From: Cytophagales bacterium
GTDB lineage: Bacteria; Bacteroidota; Bacteroidia; Cytophagales; Thermoflexibacteraceae
Assembly (NCBI GenBank): GCA_013299115.1
Contig: JAAFKA010000001.1
Location: 186,001 to 250,000 of the forward strand
Length of the DNA stretch: 64,000 nt
Reading direction: 5' to 3'
Shown piece after piece: positions 18,353 to 27,821 of the stretch. The notes beneath the pieces are model-generated. The model made no database searches, had not been told where the DNA came from, and saw only the letters and a list, made by a program, of their open reading frames with translations. Position 1 is the stretch's first letter. Each line of letters begins with the position of its first letter. A program made the translations under genes and the position numbers.

Positions 18353-19255
18353 TTATTTTTTCCCAGCCAAGCTAAAAGTTCTTGAAATATTAAATCCATA
18401 GTGAATGTCGCCTTGTCCCCAGCTACCTGTGGTTTCGGTGATAAACATTTTTTCGTTCATACCCAACGAATTGGTAAAGTGCAGTTGAAATACGTGTCCG
18501 CCTGTTTCTATGTCAAACCCTACGGCTAAGGAATTGTTGCGAGTTTTCAGCACTTGGTCTGAAAAAACATAAAAGTAATCCACATTAAACGAAATTCGTT
18601 TAGAAAGTTTTATTCTGCCTCCCACGCCCAAAGAAAACACATTAAAAGGGTCGTCTGGCGTGGCTACCACATTCCTGCGTATGAAGGTAGGCGACAACTG
18701 CAAAGACAATCTTTCGCCAAATTTGCGGGCTACCAATACTTGTGCTATGTAAAACAGCCTATTCGAAAAGGGATAATCTCCAACAGGTGCAGGAAAAAAC
18801 TGGTCTTGGGGTTTGGTCGTTAGCACCGCACCACCCACTAAGGAAACACTCAACGGCATTTTCTTAGCCCCTGTCGATTGTCTTAGCAACTTGAACTTTG
18901 CAAACGCATCAATTTCTTTGTCTTGCGAACTCCGCCCTAAACCCACCATCAGCCTGTTGCTGATTCCATACTCTAAGCCAAGTCGAATATGGGCTTCATC
19001 TAATCCCCAGAGGTTGTCTGCCCCAGAATTTAACCTACCAAAACGGTGTGAAATTCGAAAATCGAGGTGTTTGGCAGCCATATTTTCTACCGAATGTCCG
19101 TTGATAATTCTTGTAGATTTGAAAGTAGCTGTTGTGTAATCCACAGTTGGCTTTTGGTTGTTGTCCATGAGTTTGAAAAGGTCTTCGTCTTGTGCCTTTG
19201 CACCCAAAGAACCTAACCACAAACAAAAAAGCTGAAAATAAAAAAAGTGTTTCAT
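18353..19255 (-). CDS. DUF5777 family beta-barrel protein
   Basis: A 300-residue protein with a signal peptide (to about residue 21, SLGAKA). The rest is built of alternating short strands ending in aromatic residues (LRISHRFGRL, HIRLGLEYGISNRLMVGLGRS, LQLSPTFIRRN, VGFDIETGGHVFQLHFTNS), as expected for an outer-membrane beta-barrel. GDIHYGFNISRTF ends it. This fits the DUF5777 group found in Bacteroidota, often beside cytochrome or YceI genes; here YceI lies downstream. The substrate, if any, is unknown. Confidence 0.8.
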   Translation of the reverse strand: MKHFFYFQLFCLWLGSLGAKAQDEDLFKLMDNNQKPTVDYTTATFKSTRIINGHSVENMAAKHLDFRISHRFGRLNSGADNLWGLDEAHIRLGLEYGISNRLMVGLGRSSQDKEIDAFAKFKLLRQSTGAKKMPLSVSLVGGAVLTTKPQDQFFPAPVGDYPFSNRLFYIAQVLVARKFGERLSLQLSPTFIRRNVVATPDDPFNVFSLGVGGRIKLSKRISFNVDYFYVFSDQVLKTRNNSLAVGFDIETGGHVFQLHFTNSLGMNEKMFITETTGSWGQGDIHYGFNISRTFSLAGKK

Positions 19256-19259
19256 AAAA

Positions 19260-20579
19260 TTAATTGACTGTTATTTTTTTCCAACTTACGCCCTTGTCCG
19301 TTTGCAAGCAAACCATATATAACCCTTTGGCAAGGGAAGTCGTTTTTATTTCGGCAGTTGTGCCACTCAGCACTTGTTGGTAAACAGTTTGCCCTAAGAT
19401 AGAAAAAATTTTGATGTGTTGTAGTTGCAAATTATCAGAAGTTTGCAGCAAAAATTGTTCCGTTGCAGGATTTGGGTAGAGGTTTATCAAGGTTGCAAGT
19501 TCTTGATTATCTGCACTGGTAACAGTCGAGGTTAGCAACTCTTTGCGTCTTGCACATTTTTCCAAAACCACCTGCATACGAGCCACTTGGTCTTTTGTAA
19601 AGGTATTCATACAAAAATCGTCTGTATAATCCATAAAATTTTCGGTCATTGCCAATATACCACAGGTAATTTTTTCTGTTGGGCAACCAAAAGTTTTGTT
19701 TTGTATCAAAGGTGTATCACCACAAAAATCTGCATCTTCGTTGCAAGTCCCTTGCCCATCTTCGTGAAAAGTGTGCAGCACACCAAAAAAATGCCCTATT
19801 TCATGCGACAAAGTTCTGCCGTATGCAAAACGTGGGCTTAAGAGTGGCGTAAGTGTCTGGTCTTTGGCTATGGAGCCAAATGCCCTTGCAGCCACCACCA
19901 CGCCATCAGTTAAGGGAGTGCCATCGGTTGGTTGCAAACCCGCCAAGCCCGACAAGTCGGGGAATTGGGCGTAACCCAAAGCACTTGACCCTTTGTAACG
20001 TACCCTGTCCACTACCCAAATATTGAGGTATTTGTAAGGATTCCAAATGGTTTTGGTTTTTACTTGGTCGTTAAATTCGTCATCTGTCCATTCGTCTTTG
20101 TAGATAGGGTATCTCATCACACCTTTTTCCGCCATTCTCCTGCCCAAAGTATCCATCACTGCCAACTGAAATTCTATGTTGGCGGAGGTAGCCGAATTTA
20201 AAAACTGCGGTCTTGTGCGACTTGCATCTGCATTTTTGCGGTTATAGTCCTCGTTTAGCACGTCTAATTGCGACTGAATTTGTGCCGTTGTAATTCGGTT
20301 GGTTAGGTTGCTACCTCCTTGTTGGAAACAAATATGAAAAACAACAGGAATAATGTATTTGGTTTGCTCTGTACGGGCAGTTCCTGTTTGTTGTTGGGTT
20401 TGTTGTTGGGTTTGCTGATGCTCGGCTATGAGGCGTTGCATTGTTTTTTCGTCAAAATAGGCAGGACGTTGGTGGTTGCCACAACGCTGTTCTTCGGTTT
20501 GGGCAAAAGAAGTAAAAATTGGCAACAAGCACAAAGCCCAGCCGAATAGAATTGCCAAATGGAATGATAATGGTTTCAT
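19260..20579 (-). CDS. Secreted M43 (pappalysin-like) metalloprotease with T9SS sorting domain
   Basis: A 439-residue exported zinc protease. A signal peptide (about 1-26) is followed by a propeptide-like part rich in Gln, the catalytic domain, and a C-terminal domain. The zinc site is HEIGHFFGVLH, the extended HExxHxxGxxH of the metzincins, with GDTP and a Met-turn candidate (NFMDYTDDFCMNTFT) following, as in family M43. Several cysteines suggest disulphide bonds. The final 75 residues (LINLYPNPATEQF ... LAKGLYMVCLQT) are a Por-type C-terminal sorting domain, marking it as cargo of the type IX system. ATG 20579 is preferred over an upstream frame start because the signal peptide follows directly. 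The DUF5777 gene lies 4 bases downstream. Confidence 0.94.
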   Translation of the reverse strand: MKPLSFHLAILFGWALCLLPIFTSFAQTEEQRCGNHQRPAYFDEKTMQRLIAEHQQTQQQTQQQTGTARTEQTKYIIPVVFHICFQQGGSNLTNRITTAQIQSQLDVLNEDYNRKNADASRTRPQFLNSATSANIEFQLAVMDTLGRRMAEKGVMRYPIYKDEWTDDEFNDQVKTKTIWNPYKYLNIWVVDRVRYKGSSALGYAQFPDLSGLAGLQPTDGTPLTDGVVVAARAFGSIAKDQTLTPLLSPRFAYGRTLSHEIGHFFGVLHTFHEDGQGTCNEDADFCGDTPLIQNKTFGCPTEKITCGILAMTENFMDYTDDFCMNTFTKDQVARMQVVLEKCARRKELLTSTVTSADNQELATLINLYPNPATEQFLLQTSDNLQLQHIKIFSILGQTVYQQVLSGTTAEIKTTSLAKGLYMVCLQTDKGVSWKKITVN

Positions 20580-20629
20580 AAGAATATGTCTTTTGCAAAA
20601 CAAAATAACACACAATTATAACAAATTAA

Positions 20630-20658
20630 TTGCAAAACAAATTGCTTTTTTAACTTTG
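20630..20658 (+). promoter_or_regulatory. Predicted promoter of the propeller-SpoIIE gene
   Basis: TTG (20630-20632), 18-base spacer, TAACTTTG (20651-20658), an exact TAnnTTTG box 45 bases before the ATG. Confidence 0.45.
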
Positions 20659-20703
20659 TTTTGCTAACATTACCAAATTTAAGGGTTTTTCGAGCAAATA
20701 GAA

Positions 20704-23700
20704 ATGACAACGCACAAAATTTTCACTACTTTACTTCTCTTTATTTTTACTTTTTTTGTTGGAGTAGCCCAATCAAACGTCAAGTTTGAAAGATACTCTA
20801 TCGAAACAGGGCTGTCCAGCAACGAGATTTATCAGGTTTACCAAGACAGCAAAGGGTTTATCTGGATTGCCACCAAAGACGGACTCAACCGTTATGATGG
20901 CTACCATTTCATTACCTACAAGGCAAACCAACAAGATGCTAATGCGTTGCAAACCAACGTCATACAATATGTGTATGAGGACAGGCAAAACAATTTTTGG
21001 ATTGGCACAGAAGATGGTTTGGTGCTGTTTGACTTAGCCCAAAATAAATTTACGTCAATTCCTATTGCCATTAATCACCCACTCAAACAGACCAACAAAA
21101 TCAATGTAGGTTTTATGTATGAGGACAAGGCGGGCAATTTTTGGGTTGCCTCCAATGGCGAGGGGCTGAATCTGTTTGACCGCAAAACTCAAACTTTCAA
21201 AACTTTTTTGTTTGATGCCAATAATCCTACCTCCATTCGCAGCAACTACGTAAAAAGCATAGCTGAAGAGCAAAATGGTGCCTTGTGGATTGCCACCGAT
21301 GGTGGCGTGTGCGTGTTGCAACCCGCAGACATTGCACAAGGAAAATTTACCTATTACGAAGCCAATCCCAATAATCCAAACAGTATTCCGAGCAAGTACG
21401 TGAAGGGGGTATGTATAGATGATGAACAAACAGTTTGGATAGGCTCTGACGGCGGCGTATCCAAAATGACTTTGCCCAACCGAGCCAAAGGGACTTTTCA
21501 GGTGTTTTCGCACCAACCGAACAATGCGAATTCGTTGAGCAACAACTATGTAAAAGATATTTTCTTAGACTCCAAAGGCAACCTTTGGGTCTGTGCAGAC
21601 GCAGGCGTATCACGTTTGAGCAAAGCAAACCGAAATACAGGCAATTTTGACAATTTTAGGCATCTTTCCAACGACCCTACCACAGTCATTGCCAACTACA
21701 CCAAAAGAGTTTTTGAGGACAAAAACGGACAAATTTGGGTTTCTTGCTACGGAGGTGTAAGCAAATTTGACCCTCAACGTGAAAGATTTGAACTCTACCA
21801 ATATCACCCCAACGTGCCTAACTCCCTGCCTAACAACAACTTGCGAGTTTTGTTTACTGCACCCGATGGCACAATTTGGTTGGGTACAGAAAACGGATTG
21901 GTGCAGTGGAAAAACGGACAATTTGCAATTTTTGCCCACAACCCCAATGACTCAAAAAGTTTGGTAAACAACTATGTCAATCATTTAATCACAACCAAAA
22001 ATGGCGAATTGTGGGTAGCTACTGATGGTGGCGTATCTGTTCGCCAGCCCGATGGCAGTTTCAAACACTTCAAACACGACCCCACCAATCCGCAAAGTAT
22101 TTGCCTGAACACAGTAAACGCCATAGCCGAAGACAAAAACGGCACGTTGTGGTTTGCTACATGGGAGGGCATTGCCCGATTAGACAAGGCAGACCGAATA
22201 AGCGGAGTTTTTAAAAATTATCCGACCAAAGCCTACAGCAGCACAGGCAACGGACAAGTGCAACATATTGTAGAGGATTTACAGGGCAATTTATGGTTTG
22301 CCACCAAAGCTGGTTTGGCGAAATACTTGCCCAAAAAAGATGGTTTCGAAATTTTTGGAAATAAAAAGACAGAAAATCAACTTTCCAACATAGAATTAGG
22401 TGTATTGTATGAAACGAATGACAAAGGTTTGTGGATTGGTACTTTGGGCGGCGGACTAAACTATTTTGACAAGCAAACCCAAAGTTTTACGGCTTTTACA
22501 GAAGACAATGGATTGCCGAGCAATTTCATTGAAAGCATTTTGGCAGATGCAACAGGCAATTTGTGGTTAGGCACTACCAAAGGACTTTGCCGTTTTACGC
22601 CCCCCAAAAACTTGTTTGACTCTGCGGACAGAGGAATTTATAAAAATTTTACAGAGCAAGACGGCTTGCAAGGCAATGACTTTCACCACCACGCCGCCTG
22701 TAAAGACCAACAAGGCAAGTTTTATTTTGGTGGCACACACGGCTTCAATGCTTTTGACCCCGCAAAAATCAAAGACGACAACCATATTATACCTGTTTAC
22801 ATTACAGACTTCAAACTGTTTAACAAATCTGTTAAAATTGGCATTGGCTCTAATGCTTTACTCTCAAAAAGCATCACAGACACCAAAGAATTGCAACTTT
22901 CTTACTTAGATAACTTTTTTTCCTTTGATTTTACGGCTCTCAACTTCCGCAACACAGGAAAAAATATGTTTGCCTACAAAATGGAAGGTTTCGACAAAGA
23001 TTGGATTTATGTAGAAGCAGACAAAAGATTTGCTACCTATACCAACCTTTCTTCTGGCGACTATACTTTTAGGGTAAAAGCAGCCAACAGTTTAGGAATT
23101 TGGAATGAAAACGGCGTAGCTTTAAAAATAAGCATAGCACCTCCGTTTTGGGAAAAATGGTGGTTTAGATTATTGGGGGCTTTTTTGGTCATAGGTAGTG
23201 TGGTGGCACTTTACAAATATAGAGTGAGCCAAATAGAGGCAAGACGCAAAGAATTGGAGAAGTTGGTAACAGAAAGAACTGCCGAAGTGGTGAAACAAAG
23301 AGATGAAATTTTGTTGCAAAAAGACGAAATTAGCAAGCAAAATTATTTGTTGGAGGAGCAAAAGCAAGAAATCACTGTTCAAAACGAGGAGTTGTTTCAG
23401 CAACAGGAAGAAATTTTGGCTCAACGTGACCATATTGGCGAGAAAAATAGAATTTTGGAACACCAAAAAGAGGAAATAGAAAAGTCGTACCAAAATATTA
23501 CAGTTCTTAGCGAAATTGGTCAGAAAATAACAGCAGCCTTAGACATAGATGTATTGATTAGCAAAGTTTACGAAAACGTCAATAAATTGATGTATGCTTC
23601 GGCTTTTGGCATTGGTATTTACAACAAAGACAAGCAATTAGTCAGCTATTCGGGTTTTATAGAAAGAGGAGAAACTTTACCCTATCACGAATACGCCATG

Positions 23701-24789
23701 ACAGACCAAGAAAATCTGAGTGTGTATTGTGTGGAAAATAGAGGAGAAATTTTAATCAATGACCTCCGCAAAGAAATTTACAACTATTTACCCCATTTTA
23801 GCAAAGATTTGACAGCCACTTATGGCGAAATTCCAGAGTCTTTGATTTACCTTCCTTTGCTCTTAGACAACGAAGTAGTGGGCGTAATCACAGTGCAAAG
23901 TTTTCAACAAAATGCCTACAACCAAACTCACGTGGCTATGTTGAAAACCTTAGCCTCCTATATTGCCGTAGCCTTAGACAACTCACGAGCCTACACCGAA
24001 GTAGCCAAAGCCAAAGAAGCCCTTGCCTTCCAAAATACCCGAATGACGGACAGCATCAGATACGGAGAAACTATCCAACAAGCTATGTTGCCTAACGAAA
24101 GAGCATTTAGCAATGCTTTTACTGAATATTTTATCTTGTTCCGCCCAAAAGACATTGTTTCAGGAGATTTTTACTGGTTGAGCAAACTCAAAGAACAAAC
24201 TTTTGTAGCCGTAGCCGACTGCACAGGACATGGCGTACCAGGTGCTTTTATGAGTATGATAGGTATGTCTATGCTGCACGAGGCTATCAATCAAAAAGAT
24301 ATGTTTGAGCCAAGAGAAGTTTTGGATTATATCAACCACGAAATACGGCTTGCCCTGAAACAAGACGAAACCACCAATCGTGATGGCATGGACGTAGGTT
24401 TGTGCCGTATTCGCAAGTTAGGCGAAGATTTCGAAGTGGTGTTTGCAGGAGCAAAACGACCTTTATTTTTTGTAAAAGACCAACAACTGCAAGAACTCAA
24501 AGGCAGCAGGAAAAACATAGGAGGTCGCCAAAAAGAAGACTCTAACTTCGAGCAAGAAAGCATTTTCTTGACTACCAAAGACGAGATTTATCTCTCCACA
24601 GACGGCTACACAGACCAAGCCAATAACAAGAGAGATAAATTAGGTTTGTTACATTTGCGTGAACTCATTGGGCAAAACTACCACAAAACAATGCTGGCAC
24701 AAAAAGAAGTTTTTGCACAAGCCTTAGACCTCCACCAACAGGAAACCGAACAACGCGACGATATTACGCTGATGGGGATAAGGTTGTAA
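20704..24789 (+). CDS. Beta-propeller sensor with Y_Y_Y, GAF and SpoIIE phosphatase domains
   Basis: A 1361-residue membrane signalling protein. A signal peptide (about 1-22) leads to two propellers built from some fourteen repeats of the two-component-regulator type (GLSSNEIYQVYQDSKGFIWIAT, YVYEDRQNNFWIGT and many like them, 30-710). Next come a Y_Y_Y domain (about 735-805), one membrane helix (about 819-840), a long coiled coil rich in Gln/Glu (845-930), a GAF domain (about 935-1095) and a PP2C/SpoIIE phosphatase domain (about 1135-1361). The metal-binding motifs of the last are SGDFYW, ADCTGHGVPGA, GMDVGL and STDGYTDQ. Unlike the usual form it ends in a phosphatase, not a histidine kinase. 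It probably senses an outside ligand and dephosphorylates a cytoplasmic partner, perhaps an anti-sigma antagonist, but no partner is next to it. Confidence 0.93.
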   Translation: MTTHKIFTTLLLFIFTFFVGVAQSNVKFERYSIETGLSSNEIYQVYQDSKGFIWIATKDGLNRYDGYHFITYKANQQDANALQTNVIQYVYEDRQNNFWIGTEDGLVLFDLAQNKFTSIPIAINHPLKQTNKINVGFMYEDKAGNFWVASNGEGLNLFDRKTQTFKTFLFDANNPTSIRSNYVKSIAEEQNGALWIATDGGVCVLQPADIAQGKFTYYEANPNNPNSIPSKYVKGVCIDDEQTVWIGSDGGVSKMTLPNRAKGTFQVFSHQPNNANSLSNNYVKDIFLDSKGNLWVCADAGVSRLSKANRNTGNFDNFRHLSNDPTTVIANYTKRVFEDKNGQIWVSCYGGVSKFDPQRERFELYQYHPNVPNSLPNNNLRVLFTAPDGTIWLGTENGLVQWKNGQFAIFAHNPNDSKSLVNNYVNHLITTKNGELWVATDGGVSVRQPDGSFKHFKHDPTNPQSICLNTVNAIAEDKNGTLWFATWEGIARLDKADRISGVFKNYPTKAYSSTGNGQVQHIVEDLQGNLWFATKAGLAKYLPKKDGFEIFGNKKTENQLSNIELGVLYETNDKGLWIGTLGGGLNYFDKQTQSFTAFTEDNGLPSNFIESILADATGNLWLGTTKGLCRFTPPKNLFDSADRGIYKNFTEQDGLQGNDFHHHAACKDQQGKFYFGGTHGFNAFDPAKIKDDNHIIPVYITDFKLFNKSVKIGIGSNALLSKSITDTKELQLSYLDNFFSFDFTALNFRNTGKNMFAYKMEGFDKDWIYVEADKRFATYTNLSSGDYTFRVKAANSLGIWNENGVALKISIAPPFWEKWWFRLLGAFLVIGSVVALYKYRVSQIEARRKELEKLVTERTAEVVKQRDEILLQKDEISKQNYLLEEQKQEITVQNEELFQQQEEILAQRDHIGEKNRILEHQKEEIEKSYQNITVLSEIGQKITAALDIDVLISKVYENVNKLMYASAFGIGIYNKDKQLVSYSGFIERGETLPYHEYAMTDQENLSVYCVENRGEILINDLRKEIYNYLPHFSKDLTATYGEIPESLIYLPLLLDNEVVGVITVQSFQQNAYNQTHVAMLKTLASYIAVALDNSRAYTEVAKAKEALAFQNTRMTDSIRYGETIQQAMLPNERAFSNAFTEYFILFRPKDIVSGDFYWLSKLKEQTFVAVADCTGHGVPGAFMSMIGMSMLHEAINQKDMFEPREVLDYINHEIRLALKQDETTNRDGMDVGLCRIRKLGEDFEVVFAGAKRPLFFVKDQQLQELKGSRKNIGGRQKEDSNFEQESIFLTTKDEIYLSTDGYTDQANNKRDKLGLLHLRELIGQNYHKTMLAQKEVFAQALDLHQQETEQRDDITLMGIRL

Positions 24790-24829
24790 TTGCAAAATTG
24801 TAGGTTGTTGTATAAATTACTGTTATTGT

Positions 24830-24898
24830 ACCACAAAGTACGCAAAGCACACGCAGCGTATGCAAAAATATAGCTTTGCCTACCCTGCGTACTTTGTT
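24830..24898. repeat. Imperfect palindrome of the CGCAAAGTACGC type
   Basis: ACCACAAAGTACGCAAAG at the left and CTGCGTACTTTGTTA at the right, imperfectly inverse. A related, better kept copy is at 63344-63431. It lies between the convergent propeller and UspA genes. Confidence 0.5.
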
Positions 24899-24924
24899 AT
24901 AGAACGAAGTTTGATAGATAAAGC

Positions 24925-25806
24925 CTATTTTTTGGTTGTTTTTAATATCAAAACAGGCACTTTGCTATGAAAAGTAAGTTTTTTGCTGATACTTTTCTTA
25001 AACAACTTTTCTATAAAAGTCCTTTCTCTCCGCAAAACCGCCAACATATCAGGTTGGTTGGTTTCTATGTATTTGTCTAAACCTTTGTCCACGCTGTCGT
25101 CTTCTATGAGAGAAAAACGCAAATTGGTTACAGATTCATATTGTTTAGACAAGTTTTCCAACTTTTTCGTTTTTTCTGCCTTTTGTGACGGGTTGGTGTT
25201 TACGTGCAAACAATCTATGGTAGCTTGCTCAAAATAACCTGCCCATTCTATCAATTCGTCTATGACTTCGGTATCCGACTCCTCAAAGTTTGTGCCGTAG
25301 GCTATACGGTCTAAGGCTGTCAAAATGGCTTTGGCTGGCACCACCAACAAAGGACATTTCACTACTTCGGCTACTGCATTGGCTACCGACCCAAATACTA
25401 CTTCGTCCACACCACTTGCTCCTTTTGTACCCATCACCACCAAATCATAGTCATCTCCTGCGGTCATTTTGGCAATTTCTTTGTTTATTGCCCCCACTTG
25501 TACCAAAGTTTTTACTTCCACTATGCCGTTGCCCAGATGATAAGGCACTTGTGTATAGGGCTGCACAAACTGTTGGAGTTGTTGTTCCAATTCTTTTTGC
25601 GATTTTTCCATCACACCACGCAAGGCAGGACTGTATTCATCTGCTGCCAATCCTGCTGCAATTTCGTAACTATGATAAACCGTGATGCAAGCACGCATCT
25701 GTTGGGCTATTGCCAAAGCATATTCTAAGGCTATGGCAGAGGCAGGCGACATATCTGTGGGTACTAAAATACTTTCGATACCATGATTGGCTGTTCCTTG
25801 TAACAT
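24925..25806 (-). CDS. Universal stress protein, two tandem UspA domains
   Basis: A 293-residue cytoplasmic protein with two UspA folds, about 8-145 and 150-292. The first has the start SILVPTDMSPASAIALEYAL and the nucleotide-site pattern VVMGTKGASGVDEVVFGSVANAVAEV...VVPA, the ATP-binding form G-2x-G-9x-G(S/N). The second is weaker: it begins IAYGTNFEESD and ends VPVLILKT, and lacks the glycine motif, so it may not bind nucleotide. Tandem Usp proteins of this size are common in Bacteroidota and are linked to stress survival. It is alone between convergent and divergent neighbours. Confidence 0.93.
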   Translation of the reverse strand: MLQGTANHGIESILVPTDMSPASAIALEYALAIAQQMRACITVYHSYEIAAGLAADEYSPALRGVMEKSQKELEQQLQQFVQPYTQVPYHLGNGIVEVKTLVQVGAINKEIAKMTAGDDYDLVVMGTKGASGVDEVVFGSVANAVAEVVKCPLLVVPAKAILTALDRIAYGTNFEESDTEVIDELIEWAGYFEQATIDCLHVNTNPSQKAEKTKKLENLSKQYESVTNLRFSLIEDDSVDKGLDKYIETNQPDMLAVLRRERTFIEKLFKKSISKKLTFHSKVPVLILKTTKK

Positions 25807-25917
25807 AAAAAAATAGTTTTTATCTAAGCAAATTGCAAAATCTTTGCCTAATTATAACAAAAGATAGAAGTATTTTTTTATTCGTCTTAAAAACAACAAT
25901 TTTTAATTCGTTAAGAT

Positions 25918-25947
25918 TTGCAAATCACATTTTATTAGCTATTTTGC
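25918..25947 (+). promoter_or_regulatory. Possible promoter of atpB
   Basis: TTG (25918-25920), 19-base spacer, then TATTTTGC (25940-25947), close to but not an exact TAnnTTTG box, about 30 bases before the atpB ATG. Confidence 0.35.
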
Positions 25948-25977
25948 ACCTGATTTTATACGAAAAATAACAAACCA

Positions 25978-27036
25978 ATGAGCAAAGGATACATCAAATA
26001 CTTGTTATTCAGTGTTTTAGCTGTATTTTTTTTACGTTTTGAGGCACAAGCAGATACCCCACAAGGTGATGACAAACCTTTTGACCCAGGTCCAACTATC
26101 ATGCACCACATTTCAGATGCCCACGAATGGCATCTCTGGACAACGACTAATCCTGATGGCACAGACCACCACGTAAGTATTCCGTTGCCCGTTATTTTGT
26201 ACGACAATACAAAAGGTTTGCAGATTTTTTCTTCGGCAAATTTTCACAATCCACAAGCCTTATACAACGGCTACAAATTGGAACATGAGCATATCTACTC
26301 TGCAGATGGGGCAGGCAATGTAATAGAAGAAGGTGGCAAAAAAATGGCACCCCTCGATTTGTCTATTACCAAAAACGTAGCAAGTATGTTAATCTCTGCT
26401 TTGTTGTTGGTAACAATTTTTAGTATGGTGGCAAGTGGCTACAAGAAAAATGCAGGCAAAGCACCAAAAGGCATACAAGCCGTATTCGAACCTGTTATTT
26501 TGTTTGTTCGTGATGATATTGCTATTCCAAACATTGGAGAGAAAAAAGCCGAAAAATATTTGCCTTATCTTTTGACTGTATTTTTCTTTATTTGGCTCAA
26601 CAATTTGTTAGGTTTAATTCCAACAGGAGCAAATGCTTCAGGAAATATAGCCTTTACCTTAACTTTGGCAGCTATCACTGCTCTTATCACAAATTTTTCG
26701 GGCAATGCAGGCTATTGGGGACACATTTTCTGGACTCCCGGTGTGCCTTTGTGGTTGCGTCCTATCATGTTGCCAGTGGAGGTTTTGGGTATCTTAACCA
26801 AACCAATGGCATTGATGATACGTCTTTTTGCTAACATTACCGCAGGACACATGATTATTTTGAGTTTGATTAGTATTATTTTCATCTTCAAAAATGTAGC
26901 CATTGGTATTCCTGTTACAATTTCAGTCGTTGTGATGATGTTCTTAGAGTTATTTGTAGCTGCTTTGCAGGCTTTTATCTTTACTTTATTGTCTGCTCTG
27001 TTTATTGGCACTGCCGTAGAAGAACACCACCATTAA
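25978..27036 (+). CDS. atpB: F1Fo ATP synthase subunit a
   Basis: A 352-residue inner-membrane subunit that forms the proton half-channels against the c-ring. The N-terminal 120 residues, with a signal-like stretch and a His-rich soluble part (HHISDAHEWHLW), form the long extension usual for Bacteroidota. The membrane part holds at least five helices. The essential arginine lies in KPMALMIRLFANITAGH, and the neighbouring LNNLLGLIPTGANASGNIAFT also fits. It is followed after 197 bases by atpE. The genes atpF, atpH and atpA do not follow, so the usual operon is split. Confidence 0.98.
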   Translation: MSKGYIKYLLFSVLAVFFLRFEAQADTPQGDDKPFDPGPTIMHHISDAHEWHLWTTTNPDGTDHHVSIPLPVILYDNTKGLQIFSSANFHNPQALYNGYKLEHEHIYSADGAGNVIEEGGKKMAPLDLSITKNVASMLISALLLVTIFSMVASGYKKNAGKAPKGIQAVFEPVILFVRDDIAIPNIGEKKAEKYLPYLLTVFFFIWLNNLLGLIPTGANASGNIAFTLTLAAITALITNFSGNAGYWGHIFWTPGVPLWLRPIMLPVEVLGILTKPMALMIRLFANITAGHMIILSLISIIFIFKNVAIGIPVTISVVVMMFLELFVAALQAFIFTLLSALFIGTAVEEHHH

Positions 27037-27138
27037 TTCTAATGTTGAATGTTTAGTTTTTAATGTTGAATACAATAATTTAAAATTCAACCCTCCTCGC
27101 TAAATATTCAACATTAAAACTTCAAAATTAAAAATATT

Positions 27139-27174
27139 AAGAAGTAACATTTCTCAAAAAAATGTTACTTCTTA
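27139..27174. repeat. Family A core palindrome between atpB and atpE
   Basis: Arms AAGAAGTAACATTT (27139-27152) and AAATGTTACTTCTT (27160-27173), in the 197-base gap. The surrounding sequence is rich in degenerate AATGTTGAAT-type repeats. In the transcript it could act as a terminator or attenuator between the two genes, but no measurement is possible here. Confidence 0.7.
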
Positions 27175-27232
27175 TAAAAATTAAACACTTAAAATTAAAA
27201 ATTAAATTTTACACTTTAAATTAATTACAAAA

Positions 27233-27487
27233 ATGACATTAACTAATGTTTTGTTAGAATTGTCGGGAACTATGAACACCATAGGTCCTGGTGTAGGTGC
27301 GGGTTTAGCCGTATTAGGTGCTGGTCTTGGTATCGGCAAAATTGGTGGCAGTGCTATGGAAGGCATGGCTCGCCAACCAGAAATGGCAGGCAAAATCCAA
27401 ACAGGTATGTTGATTGCATCAGCCTTGATTGAAGGTGCTGCACTATTCGCTATAGTTGTTTGCTTGTTGTTGGGTAACAGAGCCTAA
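27233..27487 (+). CDS. atpE: F1Fo ATP synthase subunit c
   Basis: An 84-residue protein of two membrane helices that forms the rotor ring. Helix 1 carries the Gly motif GAGLAVLGAGLGIGKIGG and the polar loop ARQPEMAGK. Helix 2 carries the proton-binding glutamate in ASALIEGAALFAI. The sodium-ligand pattern (Gln in helix 1, Ser/Thr right after the Glu) is absent, so it should be proton-coupled. A strong terminator follows, so atpF/H/A are not co-transcribed. Confidence 0.98.
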   Translation: MTLTNVLLELSGTMNTIGPGVGAGLAVLGAGLGIGKIGGSAMEGMARQPEMAGKIQTGMLIASALIEGAALFAIVVCLLLGNRA

Positions 27488-27506
27488 GCATCAAAACACT
27501 GCGTAC

Positions 27507-27543
27507 AAAACCTTACAAGGATTTAGAATCCTTGTAAAGTTTT
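27507..27543 (+). terminator. Terminator after atpE
   Basis: 17-bp arms with one mismatch, AAAACCTTACAAGGATT (27507-27523) and AATCCTTGTAAAGTTTT (27527-27543), loop TAG, 20 bases after the stop. Confidence 0.8.
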
Positions 27544-27609
27544 GAAAAAAAGTAAGAATTAAAAAAGTTCTCACATGGATTGCATGGAGAACTTTTTAAT
27601 ATTGTTACA

Positions 27610-27686
27610 GATAATGCTCACTATTAACATTTTTTAGAGAACTATTAATCCTAACGAATTTACAGCATTAATTGTGTGCCATTATC
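27610..27686. repeat. Family A element, diverged copy
   Basis: Bounded by GATAATG and CATTATC. The inside (ATAATGCTCA...AGAGAACTATTAA...TTACAGCATTA..TGTG) closely follows the copy at 42193-42287. The central palindrome has decayed. Confidence 0.6.
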
Positions 27687-27776
27687 AACTTTTTAGTATA
27701 TGCTACTCACATTTAGTTAGAATAATTGTGTTTTAAAATGTTTTAAAGCACAAAATTAAAAAAAGTATCAAATTAT

Positions 27777-27807
27777 TTGCAAGTTAGGTTTATTTGCCTT
27801 AGCTTTG
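27777..27807 (+). promoter_or_regulatory. Predicted promoter of tRNA-Leu
   Basis: TTG (27777-27779), 20-base spacer, TAGCTTTG (27800-27807), an exact match, ending 14 bases before the tRNA. Confidence 0.6.
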
Positions 27808-27821
27808 CAAAAATTTTTTCT

